A stretch of 44,838 nt of DNA from Bacillota bacterium (GCA_013314855.1 JABUEW010000021.1:1-44838), one strand, 5' to 3'. Shown: positions 34,724 to 42,565, counted from the stretch's first letter. A program made the numbers and translations. The notes: generated from the sequence alone by a model not told the origin.

Positions 34724-35358
34724 TTATTGTCAGGCATGGTGAAACAGATGCCAATAGTGAAGGAGTGTTGTTAGGCTGTACCGATGTGAGCCTTAACAGG
34801 CGAGGGATACAGCAGGTGAAAAGGGCAGCAAAAAAGCTTAGGGAGTTAAAAGTTGATCGTGTTGAGGATATCTATTCGAGCCCTTTAAAAAGAGCGGTGC
34901 AAACAGCAGAAATAATAGGCAATGAATTGGGCTGCAAAAAAATAATTTATTCAGATGACCTTAAAGAAAGAAATTTTGGTGATTGGGAAGGGTTGACAGT
35001 AGAGGAAATAAGCCGGTTATATGAAAATGAATACAGGCTTTGGATAAATGATGTTGATTACTGTATGAAAAATGGAGAAGAGGTTTATGAGATGAAGGAA
35101 AGAATTAAGAGCTTTACAAAAAGGCTAATTGATTCCTCAAAGGATGATAAATACACGGATACGCATAAAAGGGAACATGGTACCGGGCAATGTACCCATA
35201 TAATAGTAACCCATCTCGGATGTATAAGATATATGCTTGCTTTTCTGCTGGGTTTGCCCGATGAATATTCTTGGAGGTTCAGGGTTGGAACTGGAAGCTT
35301 GACAAGAGTATGCATAAATGAAGAGGGATATTCTTACCTTACTCTGCTTAACGGTTGA
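34714..35358 (+). CDS. cobC: Histidine-phosphatase-family alpha-ribazole phosphatase
   Basis: A 214-residue phosphoglycerate-mutase-like enzyme. The catalytic IIVRHGETDANSEG is at the N terminus, SSPLKRAVQTAEII and KERNFGDWEGLT follow, and the second His is in IIVTHLGCIRYML. In this operon it most likely removes the 5' phosphate from alpha-ribazole phosphate or adenosylcobalamin phosphate. A hydrophilic insert (~140-160) is Asp/His-rich. Confidence 0.88.
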   Translation: MELIIVRHGETDANSEGVLLGCTDVSLNRRGIQQVKRAAKKLRELKVDRVEDIYSSPLKRAVQTAEIIGNELGCKKIIYSDDLKERNFGDWEGLTVEEISRLYENEYRLWINDVDYCMKNGEEVYEMKERIKSFTKRLIDSSKDDKYTDTHKREHGTGQCTHIIVTHLGCIRYMLAFLLGLPDEYSWRFRVGTGSLTRVCINEEGYSYLTLLNG

Positions 35359-35392
35359 TACAAAATCCGGGTTTTAGAAAAAATTAAAAAAA

Positions 35393-35449
35393 ATTATTGA
35401 CATATGCCCATAATTATATTAGAATAAATTATGGGCATATGTCAATAAT
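35393..35449. promoter_or_regulatory. Promoter inside a 23-bp-arm palindrome, DUF5320 gene
   Basis: Arms at 35393-35415 and 35427-35449 are perfect inverted repeats with an 11-base centre. The left arm includes TTGACA (35397-35402), and TAGAAT (35420-35425) is 17 bases downstream. The core TATGCCCATAA is the same as at 19260-19270. The right arm holds a mirror-image TTGACA. Confidence 0.85.
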
Positions 35450-35522
35450 AAATATACAAAACAGTTAAAGGTACATCTAATATAACTGGTGAAGATAAAA
35501 AAGGAAAAGGAGGTGAAAATAA

Positions 35523-35888
35523 ATGCCAAGAGGAGATGGAACCGGTCCTATGGGAATGGGACCAATGACAGGCAGAGCAGCAGGTTTTTGCGCAGGGTTT
35601 TCCGTGCCTGGATACATGAATCCTTTTCCAAGATACGGTATTGGATTCGGAAGAGGCCGTGGATTCAGAAGAATGGCTTACCTCACAGGTCTTCCCGGAT
35701 GGATACGTTTTGGATATCCGTGGATAGGCTTTGGGTATCCTGGGTATCCAATGTACTACGGAGGCGCTTACAGGACAGCACCTGCTGCTGATGAAAAAGA
35801 ATTTTTAAAAATGCAGAAAGACTTTTTGGAAGAGCAGCTGAAGCAGGTTAATGAACAACTGGGCAATCTTGAAAAGGATACAGAATAA
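35523..35888 (+). CDS. DUF5320-family Gly/Met-rich protein
   Basis: A 121-residue protein: a Gly/Met/Arg-rich head (MPRGDGTGPMGMGPMTGRAA), an aromatic-Gly middle (WIRFGYPWIGFGYPGYPMYY) and a C-terminal coiled coil (~residues 90-121). The head matches the small zinc-ribbon protein in the NifX/Mrp cluster. Both genes sit behind the same palindrome-containing promoter type, suggesting co-regulation. Function unknown. AAGGAGGTGA precedes the ATG. Confidence 0.85.
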   Translation: MPRGDGTGPMGMGPMTGRAAGFCAGFSVPGYMNPFPRYGIGFGRGRGFRRMAYLTGLPGWIRFGYPWIGFGYPGYPMYYGGAYRTAPAADEKEFLKMQKDFLEEQLKQVNEQLGNLEKDTE

Positions 35889-35905
35889 AAGATAAGATAA
35901 AAGAT

Positions 35906-35937
35906 GCGCATTTTCCTCAAAAAAATAAAATGCGTAC
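35906..35937. repeat. Solo copy of the MITE end hairpin
   Basis: CGCATTTT (35907-35914) pairs with AAAATGCG (35927-35934). Read on the minus strand the segment matches the left end of the element at 23162 closely (about 26 of 30 bases by eye). Confidence 0.6.
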
Positions 35938-35978
35938 GGATAAAAGTTGTTGATTTTATTCTATTAAAAGTGGTATTA

Positions 35979-36181
35979 TATAATCAGCATTTGTTAAATT
36001 TTAAACAAGATTGTAAACGAGGTTGAACTTTGAAAAATAAGTTATTGAAAATAGTGTTCTAATGTCGAGGAGTTTTCTGAGACAGAGGAAGATTAAACAG
36101 TAATTGGTTTACATTATTTGTAAGCTTGCATGTAACCCTTTCCCGGGAATCTTTCTCCTCCTCGGGGAAGGGTTTTTGTTT
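35979..36181 (+). ncRNA. Candidate untranslated leader or small RNA before hydF
   Basis: A TATAAT hexamer (35979-35984) begins a stretch with no coding frame, ending in an intrinsic terminator 50 bases before hydF. TGTAAAC and GTTTACA (near 36012 and 36109) could close an internal domain of ~100 nucleotides. No known riboswitch family is recognised. The -35 is poor, so the promoter is uncertain. Confidence 0.35.
36134..36181 (+). terminator. Intrinsic terminator upstream of hydF
   Basis: AACCCTTTCCC pairs with GGGGAAGGGTT (one bulge), followed by TTTTTGTTTT. It lies before, not after, the hydFG genes, so it ends an upstream transcript or attenuates the leader. Confidence 0.75.
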
Positions 36182-36230
36182 TGGATAAAAAGGAGGAACA
36201 AATAAGCATATTAAGGGGGCAAAATTAGGT

Positions 36231-37556
36231 ATGATTGATACATTAAAAGTTAATACAGCGAAAACAGATATTAATACACCGAAAGTAGATATGAAAATAG
36301 CAGATACAGTTTATTTGTCAAAGGGAAATTTGAATGATACACCGCGAGGTGACAGGCTTCATATTGCTTTGTTCGGAAGGCGGAATGCTGGCAAATCAAG
36401 CCTTATAAATGCAATAACCCGGCAAAACATAGCTGTAGTTTCCGAGGTGGCAGGCACTACAACAGACCCTGTTTATAAAAGTATGGAAGTGTTGCCTTTG
36501 GGTCCTGTAGTATTTATAGATACACCGGGTATTGATGACGTGGGAGAACTTGGAAGGCTGAGAATTGAGAAAACCAGAGAGGTACTGAGAAAGACCGATA
36601 TTGCCTTGCTTGTCTTAGGATGCGACATGGTATGGGGTGATGAGGAGGGACGTTTGGTAGAAGAGTTTAAGAAACGCTCTATACCTTTTATAATAGTCGC
36701 GAACCAACAGGACAAAGCTAAAAATATGGATGCTAGAAATATATATACAGGGAAAAACATTAATATGGTACCGGAAAATACGCCTATTGTCATGACTTCC
36801 GCTTTAACAGGTTATGGAATCGATAAATTAATTGAAGCACTGACAAAGGTTAAAAAAGAAGATGACCAAAGACTTCATTTGATTGACGGCATCGTAAAAG
36901 AGGGAGACCTTGTAATACTGGTAACTCCTATTGACAAAGCAGCTCCGAAGGGAAGGCTTATACTTCCCCAACAACAGGTTTTACGGGATATCCTGGACAA
37001 TAATGCAATGGCCCTTGTGGTGCAAGATTCAAAATTGGAAGAAGCCCTTAAAAAACTACCTGAACCGCCTGCGATCGTTATAACCGATTCCCAGGTCTTT
37101 GATAGAGTAGGAAAAATACTTCATGAAAATATCCTTCTTACTTCTTTTTCAATTATTTATGCAAGACAAAAGGGGAATTTAAAGCTTTTTTATAGCGCAG
37201 TAAAAAAAATAGAAAAATTAAAAGATGGAGACTGTATCCTGGTAGCGGAGGGTTGTACCCACCATCGTAAAGATGATGATATAGGCACGGTAAAAATACC
37301 TACCCTTCTTAAAAAGAAAACGGGGAAAAAACTTGAATTTCACCATGTTTCGGGAGGTTTTTTTGAAGAAGACCTTTCTAAATACAGACTGGTTATCCAT
37401 TGCGGCGCATGTATGCTTAACAAAAAGGAAATGGAGTATAGGCAGGAGCATGCGTTAAAAAGTGGTATTCCGATGATTAATTACGGGATTATTCTTGCAT
37501 ACTTGCACGGAATTCTTGATAGGGTATTGGAACCTTTTAAGAAAGAACTGGAATAG
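36231..37556 (+). CDS. hydF: [FeFe]-hydrogenase H-cluster maturation GTPase HydF
   Basis: A 441-residue scaffold protein that assembles the 2Fe subcluster and delivers it to the hydrogenase. The GTPase domain has GRRNAGKSS, DTPGIDDV and NQQDKAK; the C-terminal cluster-binding site has CTHHRKDDD and HCGACMLN, matching the C-x-H...H-C-x-x-C pattern. The first ~32 residues are an extra, Thr/Lys/Asp-rich extension before the usual NLNDTPRGDRLH start. AAGGGGG is 13 bases upstream of the ATG. hydG follows after 25 bases. Confidence 0.96.
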   Translation: MIDTLKVNTAKTDINTPKVDMKIADTVYLSKGNLNDTPRGDRLHIALFGRRNAGKSSLINAITRQNIAVVSEVAGTTTDPVYKSMEVLPLGPVVFIDTPGIDDVGELGRLRIEKTREVLRKTDIALLVLGCDMVWGDEEGRLVEEFKKRSIPFIIVANQQDKAKNMDARNIYTGKNINMVPENTPIVMTSALTGYGIDKLIEALTKVKKEDDQRLHLIDGIVKEGDLVILVTPIDKAAPKGRLILPQQQVLRDILDNNAMALVVQDSKLEEALKKLPEPPAIVITDSQVFDRVGKILHENILLTSFSIIYARQKGNLKLFYSAVKKIEKLKDGDCILVAEGCTHHRKDDDIGTVKIPTLLKKKTGKKLEFHHVSGGFFEEDLSKYRLVIHCGACMLNKKEMEYRQEHALKSGIPMINYGIILAYLHGILDRVLEPFKKELE

Positions 37557-37581
37557 AGAATTAATTAGGAGGCGAAAATTA

Positions 37582-39033
37582 ATGAGGTTTTTAGAAAAAT
37601 ATAAGGAAGAATTCAAAGAGTATGATTCAATGGAAAAGGATTTTATTGATGATGATAAAATCTGGAAACAGCTTAATAAGTGGGAAAACCCGTCAAAAGC
37701 CGACGTAAGAAGAGTTCTTGAAAAAGCAGCCCAAAAAGTACGCCTTGAGCCTGAGGAAATGGCAATCCTTATTCAAAACAAGGATAAGGAAACCATAGAA
37801 GAAATGTATGCTTTAGCAAACAAACTGAAAAGGGAAATATACGGCGATAGGATAGTTTTCTTTGCTCCGTTATATATCAGCAATAAATGTGCAAACAATT
37901 GTAAATACTGCGGCTTCCGGAACGAGAACGAGAAAATATCCAGGAGGACCCTTACCATGGATGAAATCTCTGAAGAAGTAAGGATAATGATAAACGAGGG
38001 GCAAAAAAGGACAGTACTCGTTTACGGAGAATCTCCGGAAACAGATATAGACTTTATTTGTAAGAGCATACAGCAAGTATATAGTACAAAGTGCAAGAAC
38101 GGCGAAATCAGGAGGGCTAATATAAACTGTGCGCCCCTTTCGAGGGAGGAGCTTAAAAAACTGAAAGAGGCAGGGATAGGGACATATCAGGTGTTCCAGG
38201 AAACATATCACCATGAAACCTATAAAGAAGTACACCCTGAAAATACCATTAAGGGCCATTACCGCTGGCGGCTTTATGCACAGGACAGGGCCCAGGATGC
38301 AGGAATAGATGATGTGGCAATAGGAGCATTATTTGGACTGTATGATTGGAGATTTGAAGCAATGGGGTTACTTTACCATACAATCCACCTGGAAGAAAAG
38401 TATAATGGAGTAGGTCCTCATACCATATCTTTTCCGAGAATAGAACCGGCTATAGGTACCCCGTATGCTTCAAGTCCCAAATATGCTGTAAGTGATGAGG
38501 ATTTTAAAAAACTTGTTGCTATTTTGCGGCTGTCGGTACCTTATACCGGACTGATACTGACTGCCAGGGAAAGGCCGGAAGTAAGGAGGGAAGTAATACC
38601 TGTAGGCGTGTCCCAAATTGATGCAGGTACTAGAATAGGAGTGGGAGGTTATAAGAAGTCGAAAGCAAATATGATTCCTGATAAAGAACAATTTCAGATA
38701 GGTGATACTAGGTCCCTGGACGATGTAATTAGGGAAACATGTGAAATGGGAAATATTCCATCCTTTTGTACCGCATGTTATAGGGCCGGTAGAACAGGAG
38801 AAGAATTTATGGATATTGCAAAATCAAGTTTTGTGCATAACTTCTGTATGCCTAATGCAATATTGACATTAAAAGAATATTTATTGGACTATGCTTCAAA
38901 AGAAACGAAAAAGGTTGGAGAAAAAGCTATAAAACAGTATGTTGATAAGATGACAAATGAAAGAATAAAAAACTTTATTATAGAGTCATTACAAAAAATG
39001 GAAATAGAAGGGAAACGTGATATAAGGGTTTAA
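37582..39033 (+). CDS. hydG: [FeFe]-hydrogenase maturase HydG (tyrosine lyase)
   Basis: A 483-residue radical SAM enzyme that splits tyrosine into p-cresol, CO and cyanide for the H-cluster. The N-terminal CX3CX2C motif (CANNCKYCGF, ~residues 97-104) and the C-terminal CX2CX22C cluster site (CTACYRAGRTGEEF ... HNFC) are intact, which separates it from the thiamine enzyme ThiH. AGGAGGCG precedes 37582. Only a stub of hydE follows. Confidence 0.97.
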   Translation: MRFLEKYKEEFKEYDSMEKDFIDDDKIWKQLNKWENPSKADVRRVLEKAAQKVRLEPEEMAILIQNKDKETIEEMYALANKLKREIYGDRIVFFAPLYISNKCANNCKYCGFRNENEKISRRTLTMDEISEEVRIMINEGQKRTVLVYGESPETDIDFICKSIQQVYSTKCKNGEIRRANINCAPLSREELKKLKEAGIGTYQVFQETYHHETYKEVHPENTIKGHYRWRLYAQDRAQDAGIDDVAIGALFGLYDWRFEAMGLLYHTIHLEEKYNGVGPHTISFPRIEPAIGTPYASSPKYAVSDEDFKKLVAILRLSVPYTGLILTARERPEVRREVIPVGVSQIDAGTRIGVGGYKKSKANMIPDKEQFQIGDTRSLDDVIRETCEMGNIPSFCTACYRAGRTGEEFMDIAKSSFVHNFCMPNAILTLKEYLLDYASKETKKVGEKAIKQYVDKMTNERIKNFIIESLQKMEIEGKRDIRV

Positions 39034-39105
39034 GCATGTGAGCAGGAAATGAAATGAAATCAATGATTTAACCCGTAATACACTATTACTCACTTAAAAA
39101 GGAGG

Positions 39106-39240
39106 ATGGCCAAGGCTGGGATGGATTGCGCAGAAAAGCTAATAAATGAACTTGAAGAAAGACATGACCTTGATATAGATGGTTTGAGTTATTTAATTGA
39201 GGTGGTACTTTTTGCATATTTCACAACTCGCTTGACATAA
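39106..39240 (+). pseudogene. N-terminal stub of hydE-like radical SAM maturase
   Basis: A 44-codon frame begins after AAAAAGGAGG. AEKLINELEERHDLDIDGLS and YLIE look like the N-terminal helices of HydE, which often follows or precedes hydG. The frame leaves the family pattern after ~33 residues and stops at the -35 box of the ZIP-transporter promoter. The radical SAM cysteines are absent. Assignment rests on a short match plus operon position. A start at 39121 is an alternative. Confidence 0.5.
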
Positions 39241-39290
39241 AACATTATTATGTCTAAAATGTTGATGATAATTATTATCATTAACATTTT
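39232..39290 (+). promoter_or_regulatory. Promoter with exact Fur-type 7-1-7 box
   Basis: TTGACA (39232-39237), 17 bases, TAAAAT (39255-39260). TGATAATTATTATCA at 39266-39280 is the 7-1-7 Fur-family consensus, and the dyad extends to 17-bp arms (39256-39290) with one mismatch. It covers the transcription start, so a metal-loaded Fur or Zur would repress. Confidence 0.8.
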
Positions 39291-39304
39291 AGGAGGAGTT
39301 TAAT

Positions 39305-40141
39305 GTGGGGAGCATTGGTGCTAATATAGATTTAGGAAGCATTTTATTTGCATTCAGCTTGACATTGTTTGCAGGAATATCTGCAGGAATAGGAGGTCTT
39401 TTTACTACTTTTTGCAGAAAGACTAACACAAAATTTTTATCATTCATTTTGGGATTTTCAGCAGGAGTAATGGTTTACCTATCTTTTATGGAAATTCTCC
39501 CCGAAGCAAAAAGTTTCCTGGTGAATAAGTTGGGAGAACCTGCAGGCTTATGGGTTACTTCAGTTGCTTTTTTTGGCGGAGTGCTTATTATTGCAATAAT
39601 TGATAAACTTATACCTTCAAGTGACAACCCTCATGTATCTCATAAAATAGAAGAAATACAAAGCTGTGATGTTAATTATAACAGGAAGAGACTTTTAAGG
39701 ACAGGTTTGTTTACTGCATTTGCCATAACAATACATAATTTCCCTGAGGGGATTGCTTCTTTTGCATCAGCCCTTAAGGATCCTGCTCTTGGAATTATGA
39801 TAGCAATTGCGATAGCTATACATAACATACCTGAAGGCATGGCTGTATCAATACCGGTTTTTTGTGCAACAGGGAGTAAGAAAAAAGCGTTTTTGCTTTC
39901 ATTGGCTTCCGGATTATCAGAACCTTTAGGTGCTTTGGTGGGATTCCTGATACTTAAGCCATTTTTAAATGATATAGTTTTTGGTATTTTATTTGCAGCT
40001 GTAGCAGGTATAATGGTATATATTTCGTTTGATGAATTGCTTCCTATGGCAGAAGAATATGGAGAACATCATCTTGCCATCCTAGGCCTTATGGTAGGAA
40101 TGGCTTTAATGGCAATAAGCCTGATATTGCTTATTATATAA
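39305..40141 (+). CDS. ZIP-family metal ion transporter (ZupT-like)
   Basis: A 278-residue inner-membrane transporter with about eight helices, importing Zn(II) or other divalent metals. The paired metal-site helices are IHNFPEGIASFASAL and IHNIPEGMAVSIPVF, the ZIP signature. AGGAGG is eight bases before the GTG at 39305; an overlapping out-of-frame ATG lies at 39303. A Fur-family box covers its promoter; the metal sensed is not known. Confidence 0.93.
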   Translation: MGSIGANIDLGSILFAFSLTLFAGISAGIGGLFTTFCRKTNTKFLSFILGFSAGVMVYLSFMEILPEAKSFLVNKLGEPAGLWVTSVAFFGGVLIIAIIDKLIPSSDNPHVSHKIEEIQSCDVNYNRKRLLRTGLFTAFAITIHNFPEGIASFASALKDPALGIMIAIAIAIHNIPEGMAVSIPVFCATGSKKKAFLLSLASGLSEPLGALVGFLILKPFLNDIVFGILFAAVAGIMVYISFDELLPMAEEYGEHHLAILGLMVGMALMAISLILLII

Positions 40142-40226
40142 ATATATGTATTTGCATTGCCGACACCAGCTCAGCATGAACTATGGCGAGCAGGAGCTTA
40201 TCCCTTTTTATATCACTGTTGAGAAG

Positions 40227-40255
40227 ACCGGATTTTTATTTTATCCGGTTTTTTA
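40227..40255 (+). terminator. Intrinsic terminator after the ZIP gene
   Basis: ACCGGAT (40227-40233) and ATCCGGT (40243-40249) with a T-run. Confidence 0.88.
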
Positions 40256-40420
40256 TTTTTCATTTCTAAAACATTGTTAGTAGTAACACATATATACTTA
40301 TTTGAATATTATACTATAGACTCAAATTAAACATAATGCTTATTTTACCAAAGCATACGGTTATCAAAAAGAATACGCAGGATGTGCTATTCTAATTAAA
40401 ACTGAAAGGAGGTCAACGGT

Positions 40421-40561
40421 ATGACTGAAGACAGGGGCGTATGCGGATATCCTGCTTATGGAAGCTGTAATTGGATAATCTGGCTATTAATAATTCTGGT
40501 TGTAATTTGCTTATTATGCCCGGGCATTTTCGGCGGCTTAGGATATGGCTACAAAGAATAA
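40421..40561 (+). CDS. 46-residue single-helix membrane peptide
   Basis: AAAGGAGGTC precedes an ATG coding for 46 residues: a Cys/Gly/Tyr-rich head (CGYPAYGSCN), one hydrophobic helix (WIIWLLIILVVICLLCPGIF) and a GGLGYGYKE tail. The composition recalls small YjcZ/coat-like sporulation peptides, but the family is not certain. A large hairpin follows. Confidence 0.72.
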   Translation: MTEDRGVCGYPAYGSCNWIIWLLIILVVICLLCPGIFGGLGYGYKE

Positions 40562-40590
40562 ATAAACATAATGAATTTTATATGTTAAGC

Positions 40591-40666
40591 TATTATATGT
40601 CCAACGCATATTCATAGTGTAAAAATGAAAATCGTTGAAACGTTGGACATATAATATTTTTTATAT
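40591..40666. terminator. Large hairpin with 16-bp perfect arms
   Basis: TATTATATGTCCAACG (40591-40606) is perfectly repeated in inverted form at 40641-40656; the loop is 34 bases. A T-rich tract follows, so it may end the small-peptide transcript. Confidence 0.6.
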
Positions 40667-40773
40667 TTATTAAATACAAGGTTAATGTGGTATATTATAA
40701 TAAATATTAAAAACGGCAGAAAATATTATAAAAAAGCAAAGGTAAAAAGAATTGGAAAGGAAAGGTAGAAGCA

Positions 40774-41415
40774 ATGTTAGAGGCAGTGATTTTTGACATG
40801 GATGGGGTCATAATAGATAGCGAGCCCATATACCATGAAGTTGAGATGGGAATGTTTAAAGAATTTGGCCTTGATTTGACCGATAAACATAGACATATGT
40901 ATGCTGGGGTGAGGACAGTGGACATGTGGGTGGAATTAAAAGAGAAATACGATATTCCGCTGTCAATAGAAGAATTGGTAAAAATAGAAGCAGAAAGAGT
41001 AAGGGCATGCCTTAAGGCAAAAAATGCAATTGAGCCTGTTTGTGGTATTAGAGAATTGTTGGAGAAATTACATAAAAATAACATTAAGATTGCCTTGGCT
41101 TCTTCAAGCAGTATGGCGGATATAGAAATAGTATTAAACGAAACAGGATTGAAAGAGTACTTTTCGGTTATCGTAAGCGGGGACCATGTTGAAAGAGGGA
41201 AACCGGCCCCCGATATATTCTTGCATGCTGTATCCAAGCTTGGTGCAGAACCTGAAAATTGCATTGTTATTGAAGATGCAAGCAGTGGAGTTAAAGCTGC
41301 AAAGGCTGCCCGTTTGAAGTGCATAGCATACAGGAATCCTAATTCAGGTAATCAGGACCTGTCTGAAGCGGATATGGTTGTGGAAAGCTTTTATGATGTT
41401 ATTTCCATGCTTTAA
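40774..41415 (+). CDS. HAD-superfamily phosphatase, beta-phosphoglucomutase-like
   Basis: A 213-residue HAD hydrolase: nucleophile loop VIFDMDGVIIDSEPIYHE, motif II Ser in ALASSSSMADIE, Lys in ERGKPAPDIF and acidic motif IV VIEDASSGVKAAKAA. The cap domain type suits small sugar or nucleotide phosphates; substrate unknown. Its last ~100 bases plus 54 bases downstream are duplicated at 42316-42473. Confidence 0.9.
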   Translation: MLEAVIFDMDGVIIDSEPIYHEVEMGMFKEFGLDLTDKHRHMYAGVRTVDMWVELKEKYDIPLSIEELVKIEAERVRACLKAKNAIEPVCGIRELLEKLHKNNIKIALASSSSMADIEIVLNETGLKEYFSVIVSGDHVERGKPAPDIFLHAVSKLGAEPENCIVIEDASSGVKAAKAARLKCIAYRNPNSGNQDLSEADMVVESFYDVISML

Positions 41416-41469
41416 TTGCTAAACATTAAATATACAGGTCTTTGCGGTTAAACAATGCAATTCCTCCAG
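41312..41469 (+). repeat. Segmental direct repeat, copy A (HAD 3' end)
   Basis: About 158 bases with high identity to 42316-42473, offset 1004 bases. Copy A is the authentic end of the HAD gene. Confidence 0.88.
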
Positions 41470-41623
41470 GGTACGTTAGATTTTGAATATAGGATAACTA
41501 CTTGCCTTTTCTATTTGTAGTGGATAAGCATTTTTTGGAGGAATGTGCATATCATGGCAAAACTTTAAAAATTTATTTTAAATTTAATAGTCCATTTTGA
41601 TTTTCACCAAATATTAAATATGG

Positions 41624-41629
41624 TATAAT
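41624..41629 (+). promoter_or_regulatory. Extended -10 for the retropepsin-like pair
   Basis: TGGTATAAT gives an extended -10, 33 bases before the start codon. No good -35. Confidence 0.5.
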
Positions 41630-41662
41630 AGCATCAGACAATAATAAAGGTGGTGAATTTAT

Positions 41663-41908
41663 ATGAAGTGGGAAGAAGTAAGACAAGCATACCCGCATCA
41701 ATGGGTTAAGCTTAAAGTTTTAAAAAGTCATCTAGAAGATAACAAAGAGTATATTGAAGAAATGGAAGTAATAAAAACAATCGACAGCGATTTGGAAGCT
41801 GGAAGAGAGCTTGGAAAATGCAAAGAGAGCGAGGTTGTTTACCATACTTTCCATGAAGAAATATATCTTGAGATAAGAAATATATTTGGATTCAGGGTGG
41901 CAAAATAG
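41663..41908 (+). CDS. Small acidic protein paired with a retropepsin-like protease
   Basis: An 81-residue, Glu/Lys-rich soluble protein (MKWEEVRQAYPHQWVKLKVL at the start, FHEEIYLEIRNIFG near the end). I do not recognise a named family. The stop codon directly abuts the ATG of the protease-like gene, so the two are translated together. AAAGGTGGTGAA precedes the start. Confidence 0.75.
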   Translation: MKWEEVRQAYPHQWVKLKVLKSHLEDNKEYIEEMEVIKTIDSDLEAGRELGKCKESEVVYHTFHEEIYLEIRNIFGFRVAK

Positions 41909-42292
41909 ATGAATGTATACTTGTTTGACAGGCTTATCTGTACTGATATAACAGTTACTTTTAATGGTAAGTCCAAGACTTTAAAAAATGTTGTAGTAGA
42001 TACAGGCGCAGCGCAATCAATCATCAATTCCATTTTTGTTGCTGATTTGGAAATTGCACCAAGCTTCAAGGATAAGATGGTTAAAACCAGAGGAATTGGT
42101 GGAGATTTGGAGTTTTTTTATAGGACCGTAGATGAACTGAAAATCGGGGACTTCACTTTTAAAAACTATGAAATCGACTTTGGAGAAATTGATCCCAAAG
42201 GCGAAATATCAGGTTTAATCGGCCTGGACTTACTAAATGAACTTCGTGCTGTTATAGATGTAGAAATTCCTATAATCTACAATAAAACTTAA
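41909..42292 (+). CDS. Retropepsin-like aspartic protease
   Basis: A 127-residue protein with one pepsin-like lobe, so it would have to dimerise as retroviral proteases do. The catalytic VVVDTGAAQSII is near residues 29-40, the flap-like TRGIGGDL near 60-67, and the psi-loop ISGLIGLDLLNEL near 97-109. No signal peptide. Its substrate is unknown; the preceding small protein may be a partner. Confidence 0.85.
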   Translation: MNVYLFDRLICTDITVTFNGKSKTLKNVVVDTGAAQSIINSIFVADLEIAPSFKDKMVKTRGIGGDLEFFYRTVDELKIGDFTFKNYEIDFGEIDPKGEISGLIGLDLLNELRAVIDVEIPIIYNKT

Positions 42293-42315
42293 AATTATAG
42301 AATCCATTTTAACGT

Positions 42316-42473
42316 GTTTCAAGTGCATAGCATACACGAATCCTAATTTAGGTAATCAGGACCTGTCTGAAGCGGATATGGTTGTGGAAAGCTTTTATGA
42401 CGTTATTTCCATGCTTTAATTTCTAAGCATTATATATACAGGTCTTTGCGGTTAAACAATACAATTCCCCCAT
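42316..42473 (+). repeat. Segmental direct repeat, copy B (orphan HAD tail)
   Basis: Non-functional copy of the HAD gene's last ~100 bases and 3' flank. It contains the C-terminal codons (QDLSEADMVVESFYDVISML) without the rest of the gene. Confidence 0.88.
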
Positions 42474-42536
42474 GATACATAACAACTAAGTGTTTTATTT
42501 TTATCTCAATATTCCGGCAATATTCTGAACTATCCA

Positions 42537-42565
42537 TTGACTTAGAATGGGTGTTTCGATAGAAT
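42537..42565 (+). promoter_or_regulatory. Promoter for the MNT/HEPN pair
   Basis: TTGACT and TAGAAT with 17 bases between, 59 bases before the start. Confidence 0.7.

Noticed and set aside
40707-41324. 205-codon frame on the minus strand
   Set aside because: Complement of the HAD phosphatase gene, which has clear motifs and a ribosome site.
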